64,000 nt of DNA from MGML01 sp034416335 (GTDB taxonomy: Bacteria > Chloroflexota > Dehalococcoidia > Dehalococcoidales > UBA2162), in assembly GCA_034416335.1 (NCBI GenBank), contig DAOULV010000003.1, forward strand, positions 248,001 through 312,000, given 5' to 3'. The notes beneath the pieces are model-generated. The model was not told the DNA's origin. It ran no database searches and was given only the letters and a program-made list of their open reading frames with translations. The position numbers were made by a program, and so were the translations under genes. Positions 50,502 through 60,931 of the stretch are shown here, one piece after another. How positions within the stretch are numbered: the first letter of the stretch is position 1; the number at the start of each line of letters is the position of its first letter.

Positions 50502-52388
50502 CTAATACCGTTTCGTATAAGCCCACACACTCCCGTCATCGTAAATCCTATTATACTCTGGATTTATAAACATTGCTTCATATTCGCTGTCGAGTGTGTG
50601 AGGAGTTCTGAAACCGGTTTCTTTGTTCATAATAATATTAACGGTTCCGGTAAATCCGTATTCTCTCAGTATAATGACATTGTCATACTCGGGAGGTTCG
50701 AGAGACAGATCAACAGCTCTTACCCTGTCTCCGTACATGTAGTGGAACATCACACCATAGTCCGAATCCACCGTTATAGTCGGTCGCTCTTCCTTTGCAT
50801 CCGTACTGCCTAGAATACCAGAAAGTGATTCCGCCGCTACCATCTCAGATTTTTTAAATGCAGTGATTTTTGCATATTCTTTCGCATAAAGAGGGTTGTC
50901 CGGATTTACCCTGGGATTTGTTATCATGAAAAACGAAACAACCGCCACTATCAACGTAACGAGCGTAAGCCCGACCGTTCGCGATTTCGCCAGATTTATC
51001 AGGTGTTGTAAAGTAACTCCGGCAAGAACAGCCACCATAACATATATGAATGCGAACCACCTCGTAGTCAGGATATTACGTATCCCGAACAGGGGAAATA
51101 TATAAGCGATGAAATAAAGAAGTATCATGGTAAAGACAATACACATCGCCTGTACGGTTCTTTTCCTGCTATTCATAAAAGCGAAGGAAGAAAGCATCCC
51201 CAGGAAAAGCAGTGAGACATGTCCCATCTGATTCAGATAATCTTCGATATCTGATGCAAGCTGCACCGATACCAATTCAGGATTAGCAAACTCAACCCCG
51301 ATTGCTAAAGATCTCTTTAGTCCGCTTAAAACAGTCTCAAGGAAAGAATATTCCCCGTAATATCCCATCCACTGCGTAATTACCAGAATAATGAAAAATG
51401 CTGCTGTGATCAGGAATATGGAACTCCTGTTTCCGGCAAATATGCGAACCAGGAGATAGATAGAAACGAGCGTGATGGCAGTAATGAATGAAGATATTGA
51501 ATGGGTGAATACTATAAGTACGCTGATAACGATGAAGAAAGATATATTCAGCTTGTTCCTCTGCTTACCGATAAGGGGAATTATCGAATATAAAATCATC
51601 ACAAAGAAAATAATGCCGAGAGTCTGCGGAATAATCCAGATTCCCCAAAGAATCCAGTAGTCCGAGATTACAATCAAAACTGCAGCCAGAAGCCCGGCTT
51701 TTTTGTTAAAAACGCTCCGGCCGAGGAGAAACACAAAAGTCGCCGTAATAACTTCAACCAGACTCACAGAAAGGAATACAGCGGTTTGAACGGATAGTCC
51801 CGTGATTATTTGGACATTTGCCACGAGGAGATGGAAAACCGGCTGAAGCTGGTATTGCCCCTCCGAAACAGTAATTTTACCGGCATCGATATAATCGGCT
51901 ATCAGGTACTGGTGAAACCATGAATCGATTCCGTATATGCTTGGGAATTCATAAAATATGCCTGCCCGTATAACCGTGCCTACGAGGAATATCTTGAACA
52001 ATATGAGCCATATCTCCGAATCCTTTTTCTGGTAAAAAATCTCCAGACAGATACTGAGGATGGCAGCGCAGGTTAATACGAAATAGACTGTCGGCCTGAC
52101 GTAAAGGTCAGAGTATAATAACCATATGCCTGATATTAATGAGATAACAAACACTATATTATTCGTGATTTTCGTTCTGAAGCCGGCATCCAGCTGAAAA
52201 GTATCCGGAATTACGCTAAACCGCTTTCTAAAAAACAGGTATATCAGACCGGCCAGTATCAGGATAAAACCTATGCCGTACTGGTGAATCCCAAAAACCG
52301 CTGAAAGAAAAACAACGATTATCCCCGCTAAGACAGCTGCGGAACTGACAAGCAGGTCAAGATAATCGGAAACCAGTCTGATTATCAT
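50502..52388 (-). CDS. polytopic GT-C-like membrane glycosyltransferase
   Basis: A 628-residue membrane protein with about 12-13 hydrophobic segments and a soluble C-terminal part (about residues 495-628). YGIDSWFHQYLIADYID in the first large external loop is the acidic GxDxWFH motif of GT-C enzymes that use polyprenyl-phosphate sugars. It may add a sugar to the growing glycan or move it to protein. The start overlaps the flippase gene by four bases. Confidence 0.75.
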   Translation of the reverse strand: MIIRLVSDYLDLLVSSAAVLAGIIVVFLSAVFGIHQYGIGFILILAGLIYLFFRKRFSVIPDTFQLDAGFRTKITNNIVFVISLISGIWLLYSDLYVRPTVYFVLTCAAILSICLEIFYQKKDSEIWLILFKIFLVGTVIRAGIFYEFPSIYGIDSWFHQYLIADYIDAGKITVSEGQYQLQPVFHLLVANVQIITGLSVQTAVFLSVSLVEVITATFVFLLGRSVFNKKAGLLAAVLIVISDYWILWGIWIIPQTLGIIFFVMILYSIIPLIGKQRNKLNISFFIVISVLIVFTHSISSFITAITLVSIYLLVRIFAGNRSSIFLITAAFFIILVITQWMGYYGEYSFLETVLSGLKRSLAIGVEFANPELVSVQLASDIEDYLNQMGHVSLLFLGMLSSFAFMNSRKRTVQAMCIVFTMILLYFIAYIFPLFGIRNILTTRWFAFIYVMVAVLAGVTLQHLINLAKSRTVGLTLVTLIVAVVSFFMITNPRVNPDNPLYAKEYAKITAFKKSEMVAAESLSGILGSTDAKEERPTITVDSDYGVMFHYMYGDRVRAVDLSLEPPEYDNVIILREYGFTGTVNIIMNKETGFRTPHTLDSEYEAMFINPEYNRIYDDGSVWAYTKRY

Positions 52389-53860
52389 TTAGCAAATCTC
52401 TTTCTGAGCATTGAGTACGCTGTTGTAAATTCCGAACGGAAACATATCAACACATTTGTTAATATCCAGACGACTACCAGGAGTATATGAAAGAGAAAGT
52501 TGATAATCAAACTGTCGATATTTATTATCGAAGCCACGTATCCAAGCAGCAGAGCGCTAATTGTCAGAACCAGTATATTTTTCCACTCGTAGTTGATATG
52601 AAAGAACCTCTGGCTGAAGATAAGCGACGCAATCGCGAAAGAAGCGTTTGTAATAATTAAGGTATATGCAGCTCCGTAAATTCCTATCCGGGGAATAAGC
52701 AGCAAACTACTGGCAATACTCAACGCCAGGGCAATTACGGTAATCACCGGGGCATATTCGGTCTTCTTTTTTAACATAATACCGCTGGCGACGATAAACC
52801 GGAATCCCATAAACAACTCGGCAATTACGAACCAGGGTACGAGTTGATATGCAGAATAAAACGGTTCGGTGGTCATTATTATCAGGATTTCTTTAGCAAA
52901 AACAGATAGGCCTAATCCGATAAGAACAATAAACGTGTAATAATATGTAGCGATTTTCGACAGGATACTACCGGCATCTTTCCTGCTTACACCTATCTGC
53001 ATATAAAAAGTTACCCAGGCGGTTTTGACAGCCGAAGTAAAAACCCTGAGTATCTGACCTATCATAAAACCGATGTTATAGATACCGAGTGAATCCAGTT
53101 GCACGTATCTGTCCATCACGAACCGGTCGAATATACCGGATACGTTCGTCATCAGTACGCTCGGGAACAGCGGCAGGCAGAATTTTAACGTTTCTTTGAT
53201 ATGTTTTCTATTTACTGTGTAAGAAATCTGACGATGCATATAAACGAGTAATAATATACTCATTATCAAATGTGCATACATGCTGCCTTTAATAAAACCA
53301 ATGGCTTCCTGTTTCAGTACTATAACAAAGTACAGTCTTAAACCTATATCAAGCAGGAAAGTAATGATATTGATGGTAATATAAGACACAGACTGTTCGC
53401 GTGCTCGCATCAATATCATAGGTATATAGGTAAAATTGGTAAAAAAAGCGGACAGTATGGCTAACTTGATATATGGGTCAAATTCGATCTTGGTTAGCAG
53501 GATTTTAAATAAAGGTTCACTAAAAAAATAAAGAAGGCAGGTTATCGCTGAGGCATACAGAATACTAAATATCCACGCGGAACCGAGGTATTTTCGAGTA
53601 TCTTCCCCCTTGTAATCGAAATACATCCGTAAGACAGCTTCCGGTATTCCGACTGCCAGAATACTGCCAATAATCAATATAGTTACGGTGACCAGTGAAA
53701 TTATCCCATAATCACTCGGTTGCAGGTACCGGGTCAGGATGGGGAGGAGCAGGAAAGAACCAAACCTCAGGCCTATACTTCCCAGTATGTAAGTAAGAGA
53801 TTGAGATGCCAGCCTTTTTAATATCTGCCAGAAAGACAATCCTACATACTCGGATGCCAC
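52385..53860 (-). CDS. Wzx-like polysaccharide flippase
   Basis: A 491-residue protein with about 12-14 membrane segments and the MVF/MATE-like start LTYILGSIGLRFGSFLLLPIL and ILTRYLQPSDYGIISLV, as in Wzx and RfbX. It should flip lipid-linked glycan units to the outer face. It lies mid-cluster, translationally coupled to the GT-C-like gene, which supports export of the glycan made here by a Wzx-type route. Confidence 0.88.
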   Translation of the reverse strand: MASEYVGLSFWQILKRLASQSLTYILGSIGLRFGSFLLLPILTRYLQPSDYGIISLVTVTILIIGSILAVGIPEAVLRMYFDYKGEDTRKYLGSAWIFSILYASAITCLLYFFSEPLFKILLTKIEFDPYIKLAILSAFFTNFTYIPMILMRAREQSVSYITINIITFLLDIGLRLYFVIVLKQEAIGFIKGSMYAHLIMSILLLVYMHRQISYTVNRKHIKETLKFCLPLFPSVLMTNVSGIFDRFVMDRYVQLDSLGIYNIGFMIGQILRVFTSAVKTAWVTFYMQIGVSRKDAGSILSKIATYYYTFIVLIGLGLSVFAKEILIIMTTEPFYSAYQLVPWFVIAELFMGFRFIVASGIMLKKKTEYAPVITVIALALSIASSLLLIPRIGIYGAAYTLIITNASFAIASLIFSQRFFHINYEWKNILVLTISALLLGYVASIINIDSLIINFLFHILLVVVWILTNVLICFRSEFTTAYSMLRKRFAK

Positions 53861-53925
53861 TAAAAGTTCCTCCCGATAATCAGCAAAACAAAATTTAGTA
53901 CAGTATAAAACTAATTAATATAGAT

Positions 53926-54675
53926 TTACAGGTCTGAGGCCGGTTTCCTTGCTTTTACCGCCAGTCCGTACCCATACCTATCCGTGCGGGACATTCCGTC
54001 AGATATACGACACAGCGGATAACCGATAAGTGATAATAGCAGTCCCCATATTCCCCGCCACCTGGATGTTATCGAGGCGTTGAAAAACAGATGTGAAATA
54101 TAGGAAGTCAGATAATATTTACTGCATGAAACGGTAAATCCGGATTCATTCAACCTGGAAGAAAGCTTATCAAGGGTGTAATAGTTAACCACTTTAAATG
54201 TTTCTCTATGCCAGTCTCTGTCAGCCTGTTTAATACCGGGATAAGAAAGACTGTCGACAGTAAGCATAACTTCTCCTCCCGGTTTCAGTACCCGATTCAT
54301 TTCCTTCAAAGCCTGTAAATCATTGACAAAGTGTTCCAGCGAACAGTTACATACCAGAGTATCGAATTCCTCATCCGGGTAAGGTAATTCTTCAGCATTA
54401 CCCACAGTAAACACACAATTTACCTTTTCCTTTTCTGCAAGACATTTCGCGTTATCAAGCGATTCATCGGAAATATCTATTCCATGCACATCGCAACCAT
54501 TTTGGGCTATTTTCACACTTAATTGTCCAGTACCACAGGCGATGTCGAGAACCTTTTCCGTTCCCTTGAAATTTAACCAGCTGAAAATAATCTGCCACTC
54601 AATACGCCGGACAATATCTGTTGTACCAATAGTCCGGAAGATAATGCGTTTTAGAAAACCCCGGTATCTTTTCAT
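53926..54675 (-). CDS. class I SAM methyltransferase, UbiE-like
   Basis: A 249-residue methyltransferase with motif I VLDIACGTGQLSV, the acidic strand-2 end VHGIDIS and FDTLVCNCSLEHF. The substrate is unknown; the cluster suggests a sugar or lipid-linked sugar. A 232-base A+T-rich gap with no gene lies upstream. Confidence 0.82.
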   Translation of the reverse strand: MKRYRGFLKRIIFRTIGTTDIVRRIEWQIIFSWLNFKGTEKVLDIACGTGQLSVKIAQNGCDVHGIDISDESLDNAKCLAEKEKVNCVFTVGNAEELPYPDEEFDTLVCNCSLEHFVNDLQALKEMNRVLKPGGEVMLTVDSLSYPGIKQADRDWHRETFKVVNYYTLDKLSSRLNESGFTVSCSKYYLTSYISHLFFNASITSRWRGIWGLLLSLIGYPLCRISDGMSRTDRYGYGLAVKARKPASDL

Positions 54676-54907
54676 TCAAATCATCCTGTAATTTCCACTA
54701 AAATACTACCGTAATCCTTCGTGTAGTACGATTTTTCAACGCTAGTTCTGAATTACCTAATATAATCCCTTCTCTATTTATATGGAAATAGGTAATACTC
54801 GAAATTTATGATTTCTTCAGGTGAGTATGTCTCGTAAAGGCATATTCATCCAAAATAACTTACAGAGATTGACAGAATGAATCTTTACACTGGGTATATA
54901 CAAAGAA
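54676..54907. other. A+T-rich intergenic gap
   Basis: No gene is seen between the methyltransferase and gmd. It contains a loose inverted repeat, ATTACCT (54752-54758) with AGGTAAT (54790-54796), and TATA-like stretches that may hold a promoter for the methyltransferase. Confidence 0.3.
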
Positions 54908-55933
54908 TCAACTGACATTATCAGGATAGTTCAAAGCGTCCCAGCGTATTTTTTCTCCATTCAGCCATTGTTGCCAGCGCTGGAGATCAGCTTCAACCAT
55001 TATCCTTACCAATTCTCTAAATGTTGTTCTTGGTGTCCAGCCCAATTCTTCTTTTGCTTTTGAATAGTCTCCCTGTAAGTACATTACATCTTTGGGACGC
55101 ATTAGACGGTCGGCAACTTTAACATATTCCTGCCAGTCCAGGTCGACCGTAGAAAAAGCCAGTTCAACGAATTCTTTAACTGAATGACTTTCGTTTGTGG
55201 CAATTATGTAGTCTCCCGGAGTGTCTTGTTGTAACATAAGCCACATTGCTTCTACATATTCCGGTGCATAGCCCCAGTCTCTATATGCATCCAAATTACC
55301 CAGTGTCAGTTCTTTTTGAAGACCGAGTTTAATCCTTGCAGCACTGTTTGATATTTTTCTGGTGACGAACTCCAGACCGCGTAAAGGAGATTCGTGGTTA
55401 AACAATATGCCATTTGAACAAAAGATATTATAAGCATCACGATATATGGCCGAAATCCAGTGTCCATATAATTTCGCTACAGCGTACGGGCTGGCGGGAA
55501 AGAAAGGTGTAGTCTCTGTCTTTGGATTTACAGGACTGTCTCCGAATTGCTCGCTGCTGGATGCATGGTAAAACTTCGCGTTAGAACCTGCTTGCCTGAG
55601 TGCTTCAAGTATCCGGGTCACTCCCAATCCGGTTACCTCACCGGTCCCAATCGGTTGCTGAAAAGAATACCCGACAAAACTCTGGGCAGCCAAATGATAC
55701 ACTTCATCCGGTTCAGAAAGTCTGACAGCATCTAATATTGAGGAACTATCAATGATATCGGCAGCTATTGTATGGATTTGATTAACAATTCCCAGGTCCT
55801 GGAGTCTCCAAAAATTAGGAGTAGATAGGCGCCTGAAAACACCATATACTTCATATCCCTTAGTTAAAAGAAAACTTGACAGATAAGCTCCGTCCTGACC
55901 CGTAATTCCTGTTATTAATGCTTTCTTGCCCAT
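54908..55933 (-). CDS. gmd: GDP-mannose 4,6-dehydratase
   Basis: Gmd converts GDP-mannose to GDP-4-keto-6-deoxymannose, the precursor of GDP-fucose, rhamnose and perosamine. The 341-residue protein has GITGQDGAYLSSFLL, YHASSSEQFGD, SPYAVAKLYGH (catalytic Tyr and Lys) and the Gmd-specific FNHESPLRGLEFVTRKI. AAGGAG precedes the ATG. The epimerase 55 bases upstream may be the next step. Confidence 0.95.
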   Translation of the reverse strand: MGKKALITGITGQDGAYLSSFLLTKGYEVYGVFRRLSTPNFWRLQDLGIVNQIHTIAADIIDSSSILDAVRLSEPDEVYHLAAQSFVGYSFQQPIGTGEVTGLGVTRILEALRQAGSNAKFYHASSSEQFGDSPVNPKTETTPFFPASPYAVAKLYGHWISAIYRDAYNIFCSNGILFNHESPLRGLEFVTRKISNSAARIKLGLQKELTLGNLDAYRDWGYAPEYVEAMWLMLQQDTPGDYIIATNESHSVKEFVELAFSTVDLDWQEYVKVADRLMRPKDVMYLQGDYSKAKEELGWTPRTTFRELVRIMVEADLQRWQQWLNGEKIRWDALNYPDNVS

Positions 55934-55988
55934 CTTACTCCTTTCATTTCCTTATTCGTATTTCTCATAAATAATGCCAATAACAATG

Positions 55989-56939
55989 CTACGCCAAGTA
56001 ATAACCATCAAACCACCCTTTTAATCGGCGAAGGCCTTCCTCCAAACTTACCTTTGGGATAAAATTCAGTTGTTTTCGAGCCTTTGAAATATCTGCAAAT
56101 AATACCGGTATGTCTCCTTCCCAGGTTTTGTCTGTGTAAATGATATTCGTACGGGATTCAAGGTTAAACACCTTTACAATTTCTTCTGCCAGTTCACGTA
56201 TGCTTATCGGCACTCCACCTCCTACATTGTATATTTCTCCAGTAGATTCCTCGTTAGCAACCAGGAGTATTGCATCTACCACATCGGAAATATACAGAAA
56301 ATCTCTAAGTTGGTTTCCTGTCCCGATAACTTCCAGTGTGTCAGGATTATCTTTTAATTTAGTCATAAGGTCAAACATAACATTTTTATATTGGCGAGGT
56401 CCGTAAATGTGGAAAAGGCGAAGAATATTAATCTTTACCCCCTTGGTCTTATTAAATGCCAGCCCATATTTCTCAGCATTCAGTTTACTGACTCCATACG
56501 GTGATGTAGGATTGGTAACATGTTTTTCATCAATGGGGGTGTATTCCGGATCTCCATAAACATGTGCGGTTGAAAGATAAACTATACGCGGGGCTATGTT
56601 TAGTTCATCTACCGCCATTAATATTCCGAGTGTACCCAATGTGTTAATTTGATAATCTTCAACCGGATCATTCCATCCAAGAGAACTTATGCGCGAATTT
56701 ACACTTGCAGCGAGGTGGAATATTGTCTGCGGATTTACCCGAGCAATGATATCCTTCAAAGCTGGAAAATCTCTAATATCTGACTGTACATATTTAGCCT
56801 GGCTGTTACTGTTATTTTTTGGTTCGGTTCTGGTTATTACAGTCACTTTCGAGCCCAGTTGTACGAGTCTATCAACAAGATGGCTGCCTATAAATCCTGT
56901 TCCACCGGTCACTATTACCCTGTTTGTACTGTAATCCAA
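55989..56939 (-). CDS. NAD-dependent epimerase/dehydratase, possible GDP-6-deoxymannose reductase (Rmd)
   Basis: A 316-residue extended SDR. VTGGTGFIGSHLVD (residues 10-23), STAHVYGD and SPYGVSKLNAEKY supply the NAD site and catalytic Tyr/Lys. Adjacency to gmd makes Rmd, the GDP-4-keto-6-deoxymannose reductase, the best guess, but UDP-hexose epimerase cannot be excluded. It begins with TTG, behind GGAGG. Confidence 0.78.
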   Translation of the reverse strand: MDYSTNRVIVTGGTGFIGSHLVDRLVQLGSKVTVITRTEPKNNSNSQAKYVQSDIRDFPALKDIIARVNPQTIFHLAASVNSRISSLGWNDPVEDYQINTLGTLGILMAVDELNIAPRIVYLSTAHVYGDPEYTPIDEKHVTNPTSPYGVSKLNAEKYGLAFNKTKGVKINILRLFHIYGPRQYKNVMFDLMTKLKDNPDTLEVIGTGNQLRDFLYISDVVDAILLVANEESTGEIYNVGGGVPISIRELAEEIVKVFNLESRTNIIYTDKTWEGDIPVLFADISKARKQLNFIPKVSLEEGLRRLKGWFDGYYLA

Positions 56940-57021
56940 ATCTATCCTCCGATTGGAATAACTCGATGTCCAGGCCGTTTATAATTGTTATCATTATACC
57001 AATAATGATCAATAATGATTA

Positions 57022-58110
57022 TTATGTTTTATTTATCGCCTTTTGATATATATCGATATGCTTCGAGGCAATACTTTCCCAGGATAAGTCTGAAATAAGT
57101 CTTTGGTAGCCATTATCACCCATTTGTTTTCTTGTTTTTTCATCTTTCATCAGTTTCAAAACTGCATCAGCCAGTGCAGACGAATCCCTGGGTTGTACAA
57201 TTAATCCGGTTATTCCGTCTTCAACCATTTCAGGAATACTGCCGACATTCGTAACGACTACCGGTTTATGAAATCCGTAGGCAACAGGAATTACGCCACT
57301 TTGAGAGGCATGTATATACGGGAGAACTACAACACTAGATTTCTGAAATAATTCTGCTCCTGTTTCGTAAGGGATGTTGTAATAATGCACGATAAAGTTT
57401 TCCCTATTAACCATCATGGCTTCGTATTTACCAAAATCCTCTCCCGTTCCGGCTATAACTATCTTTACATCCGGCAGTTCCTTCGTAATCATCGGTTCAG
57501 CTTTAATCAAGTATTCAAGTCCTTTGTATTCGAATATAGTACCGAAAAACAGCACCTGGTCACCTTCTTCAACAACGACGGGATTCTCGTATTTCTTAAA
57601 AACCGCCACGTCATACCCACCGAGAGGAGATACATTAATCTTTTCCAGTGGGACATCATAAAGATGCGCCATTTCTTCTTTCACTTTATTTCCGTGTACT
57701 ATGTACTGCAAAGCAGCTTTCCGTGCACAATACAGTATGAATCTGAAAAACCACTGGTTCCGGCTGCCTATATGTGGTTTTATATCATGGAATGTAGCTA
57801 TCTTTCTGTACTTCCTGATAAATGGCTGCAGTAGACAGGGCAGTATTCCAGTAACCTGGAAGTGAATGATATCCGGTTCAATCCGATTTATCTGGTTGGC
57901 TATTTCGATGATCGAAGAAAATATAGATGGATAATATATATGCCGTGGGTACTTAAACAAATACAGGTTGACCTTGTCACTGATATTTTCAAGGATATAT
58001 TCAGGTGTAGTGTCAGGCAACATCAGGGTAATATCTTCACTGACCGAAAGAGCATTTGAGATCTGAACCACGTAATCGAAAAACAGGGTAGTAATACAAA
58101 CAATTTTCAT
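57022..58110 (-). CDS. glycosyltransferase family 4 (GT1 superfamily)
   Basis: A 362-residue GT-B enzyme. The C-terminal domain has VLFFGTIFEYKGLEYLI, KIVIAGTGED and SSVVVLPYIHASQSGVIPVAYGF (with the expected acidic residue replaced, a weak point), followed by GSIPEMVEDG. It is coupled by a four-base overlap to the methyltransferase upstream. The sugar is unknown. Confidence 0.86.
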   Translation of the reverse strand: MKIVCITTLFFDYVVQISNALSVSEDITLMLPDTTPEYILENISDKVNLYLFKYPRHIYYPSIFSSIIEIANQINRIEPDIIHFQVTGILPCLLQPFIRKYRKIATFHDIKPHIGSRNQWFFRFILYCARKAALQYIVHGNKVKEEMAHLYDVPLEKINVSPLGGYDVAVFKKYENPVVVEEGDQVLFFGTIFEYKGLEYLIKAEPMITKELPDVKIVIAGTGEDFGKYEAMMVNRENFIVHYYNIPYETGAELFQKSSVVVLPYIHASQSGVIPVAYGFHKPVVVTNVGSIPEMVEDGITGLIVQPRDSSALADAVLKLMKDEKTRKQMGDNGYQRLISDLSWESIASKHIDIYQKAINKT

Positions 58111-58856
58111 GATTGTTTTATTATAACAAATACCAGTCTATCATAGTCCGTAAATGTCCGGTCACGTTCCGTTTCATCCAATGCGACTATGGACTGGTCT
58201 TCCTGTCTGGCAAGTATCTGGATCTGTGATTCAGCTACTCCGAGGTCTTTAAGATAACCTAAAACATTTCCCGGATAAGCTGGAACCTGACTTACTTCAG
58301 CATTCCAATTCCATATAGGAATCCCTCGATGGAATATGACTCTGGCTATGTTTAGAGGGTACCTGATAATCCGCCTGTTTAAGAGAACGTTGTTCCGGTA
58401 AGCTTTTTTTATCACAGGGTGATGACGATTTTGGATATCGAACATCACCAATCCCCTCGAGCGAGTAACTCTCAGCATCTCACTAATGGCCTTTTCAAGG
58501 TCGGGAAAATACCACGTAGAGTGGAAACAGTATGTGCAATCGAAAAAACCATTTTCGTATCCGAGGTTTTCAGCATCCCCGATGCGGGAATCGATATCCG
58601 GATTGAGTTTACGGCATTCTTCTATTAATACGGGGGCGATATCAATACCATGAATATAGTATCCGGCTTTCTGGAGATAATCTGCGAAAGGGTATCCTGT
58701 GCCAACAGCAACTTCAAGAAGTTTACTACCCTTAGTGACACGGCAGGTTATAAATTCACAAAGGTACCTGTCATACTGGAGAAAACCGTAAATGTTCTGA
58801 CGGGCTGTGAGCCAGAAACTGGGGTAAACTTCTCTCATGTACCTTTTTCTGTCCAT
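58107..58856 (-). CDS. class I SAM methyltransferase
   Basis: A 249-residue methyltransferase with motif I LLEVAVGTGYPFAD, the acidic strand-2 end IHGIDIA and DCTYCFHSTWYFPD. No ribosome site is seen before the ATG. It overlaps the following glycosyltransferase by four bases, so both probably act on the same glycan. Confidence 0.8.
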   Translation of the reverse strand: MDRKRYMREVYPSFWLTARQNIYGFLQYDRYLCEFITCRVTKGSKLLEVAVGTGYPFADYLQKAGYYIHGIDIAPVLIEECRKLNPDIDSRIGDAENLGYENGFFDCTYCFHSTWYFPDLEKAISEMLRVTRSRGLVMFDIQNRHHPVIKKAYRNNVLLNRRIIRYPLNIARVIFHRGIPIWNWNAEVSQVPAYPGNVLGYLKDLGVAESQIQILARQEDQSIVALDETERDRTFTDYDRLVFVIIKQS

Positions 58857-58881
58857 TTGTGTCCGGTATTTACTGGTAATA

Positions 58882-60006
58882 TTACTCTGAGAGAGATTTA
58901 GCTCCTTTTATTCCAAAACCCCACTGTATCTCCTCGATCCGTGAAGGAAGGTGGTACGCTAGGTTTGTCGGATAATTACAACTGCAACCGGGGCACTGTT
59001 TTCGGAACATACATAGTACCTGTTCCCGATATTCCCTGGAGTGAATTATATCCTTCAGCTTCCTCTCTCTGACATTGCCGATGGGATTCAAACCGTAGCA
59101 TCCGGTATATACATCTCCGAATGAGTTAATATACAGGTTAATGTTCCCGAGCAGGCATGGTATATTTTTTTGCAGGGGATCTTTGAAATATCTACGTGCG
59201 AATTCCAGTGCGGCGTGGCTAGTCACCACCGTCCCTGGATTCTCTTTCTTCATACGGTGTATTTTGTCAATAAGTTCGTCAAGTTTTTCCTGATCTGTGA
59301 TTCTCAGATATTCTGCTTCTTTCTCATCTTCAAAGAAGTACGATGAAGTATCGAGAAGTGCCAGCGAAAAATATATTCTTAATTTCCGACATATCTCAAT
59401 TAAGCCGGGTACCTGGTCCATATTGGGTGACATCAATATAGTTAATAAACTGATATTTAGATGACTATACCTTGTGTCCCTGAGATGCACAAGATTCTCA
59501 AGCGCTGTCATACTTTTACGGTAACCACCCTTAATGCCACGGCAGTAGTCATGTATGTCTTCGGTTCCTTCAATGGAGATACCGATATCGGTCATTCCGC
59601 TTTCGATAAGCTCGATCGCCCTTTTTTCAGTCAGTATGAGCCCGTTCGAGCCTATTGATATTCTGTCGAATTTCAGTTCTCTGGCTGACCTTATGATTTC
59701 CGCCATATCCTGTCTGAGCAGGGGTTCTCCCCCACCAAAGCCTATACTCAGGAAACCAAGGTGTTTGAGCTGAGCCATAACGTCGGATACTTCTTCAGTG
59801 GAAAGCTCGTCCGTTGGTTCTTCCTGCCATTGTTTACAGGTAATACAGCGGCTGTTGCACTTTTTGGTAATGTCAATGGTCGCAGAACGCGGCCGTACTG
59901 GGAAATGTGAAATGACCGTATTAAAATAACGTCCCAGTTCGAAAACGGGTATTTTGTACAGTTCAAGGGATATTCGTTTCCAGCGATACGGTATTTGTGT
60001 GTTCAT
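58882..60006 (-). CDS. radical SAM/SPASM domain enzyme
   Basis: A 374-residue radical SAM enzyme. The cluster motif CNSRCITC (Cys50, Cys54, Cys57) binds the SAM-reactive 4Fe-4S cluster, GGGEPLLR is the SAM-binding GGE loop, and the C-terminal Cys-rich part (IPCLLGN, TGCYGLN, CMFRKQCPGCSC) is a SPASM domain for further clusters. Such enzymes modify peptides or carry out difficult steps on sugars. No small peptide gene lies beside it, so a glycan or lipid-linked sugar substrate is more likely than a peptide. Confidence 0.85.
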   Translation of the reverse strand: MNTQIPYRWKRISLELYKIPVFELGRYFNTVISHFPVRPRSATIDITKKCNSRCITCKQWQEEPTDELSTEEVSDVMAQLKHLGFLSIGFGGGEPLLRQDMAEIIRSARELKFDRISIGSNGLILTEKRAIELIESGMTDIGISIEGTEDIHDYCRGIKGGYRKSMTALENLVHLRDTRYSHLNISLLTILMSPNMDQVPGLIEICRKLRIYFSLALLDTSSYFFEDEKEAEYLRITDQEKLDELIDKIHRMKKENPGTVVTSHAALEFARRYFKDPLQKNIPCLLGNINLYINSFGDVYTGCYGLNPIGNVRERKLKDIIHSREYREQVLCMFRKQCPGCSCNYPTNLAYHLPSRIEEIQWGFGIKGAKSLSE

Positions 60007-60019
60007 ATTCTTCGGCTAC

Positions 60020-60931
60020 TCAGCTGACTATATTTTCTTTCTTATACCACTCGATATACCTTCGAACGCCTTCTTCGAAATCAATTTTAGGTTCCCAGCC
60101 AAGCTCGTTCTTCGCCTTGGTAGCCAGAACTGTAGCACCGCTGTAATCGCCAGGTCTTGCTTCTGCGTATTCTATAGAAACGTTACCCAGCAACTTTTTA
60201 ATCGTTTCTGCTGTCTCTTTTATGGTTATCGGTCTCAGACCCTCCAGATTATATACCTGATTAACCGCGTTATCATCCAGTGCAGCTACATTCCCTTCGG
60301 CAAGGTCTTCGACATATATGAAATTCCTGTATTGAGAGCCGTCACCCATGATTATCAGAGGTTGGCTATTTAAGGCTCTTTTTACAAATGTAGCAACCAC
60401 CGTTCCACCCCGCGCCCTCGGCCCGTACGGGATACCATATCGAAGAATAGTAAATCCCTGGTCGTACAGAATGTTATACGAGTGACAATACAACTCGGCG
60501 GCTACTTTCGATGCCGTATAAACGTGTTTCGCCTTCGCCGGATTCAGGAAAGCGTTCTCGTCTACAGGGTTACCTTCAGCCATTTCGTAGATCCAGACGG
60601 TGCTGGACAGAATAACGCGAGGAATTCCAGCCCTCCTTGCCGCTTCCAGAACATTGGCAACGGACATTATATTGAGTTGTCCTGCTTCAACCGGATTCTT
60701 AAAAACGTCATTAACGTCTGACATTGCAGCCAGTAAATAAACAACATCATAGTAACCTGCCAGTGTAACGCATGTCTTGGACAGGTCGGTAATATCGATG
60801 TATATATGGCGGACATCCGAACGGTGTGGATTCATCATATCGAACACGGTCACTTCGTGACCCTTCTCTATCAGTTTATCCACGATATGCGAGCCGATAA
60901 AACCAGAGCCACCGATTACACCGATATTCAT
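60020..60931 (-). CDS. NAD-dependent nucleotide-sugar epimerase/dehydratase
   Basis: A 303-residue extended SDR: GVIGGSGFIGSHIVDKL at the N-terminus, LSSTVWIYE and YTASKVAAELY for the active site, and RNFIYVEDLAEG late in the protein, all typical of UDP-glucose epimerase-type enzymes. It lies 13 bases before the radical SAM gene and one base into the stop of the aminotransferase (TAATG). Its sugar is unknown. Confidence 0.85.
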   Translation of the reverse strand: MNIGVIGGSGFIGSHIVDKLIEKGHEVTVFDMMNPHRSDVRHIYIDITDLSKTCVTLAGYYDVVYLLAAMSDVNDVFKNPVEAGQLNIMSVANVLEAARRAGIPRVILSSTVWIYEMAEGNPVDENAFLNPAKAKHVYTASKVAAELYCHSYNILYDQGFTILRYGIPYGPRARGGTVVATFVKRALNSQPLIIMGDGSQYRNFIYVEDLAEGNVAALDDNAVNQVYNLEGLRPITIKETAETIKKLLGNVSIEYAEARPGDYSGATVLATKAKNELGWEPKIDFEEGVRRYIEWYKKENIVS

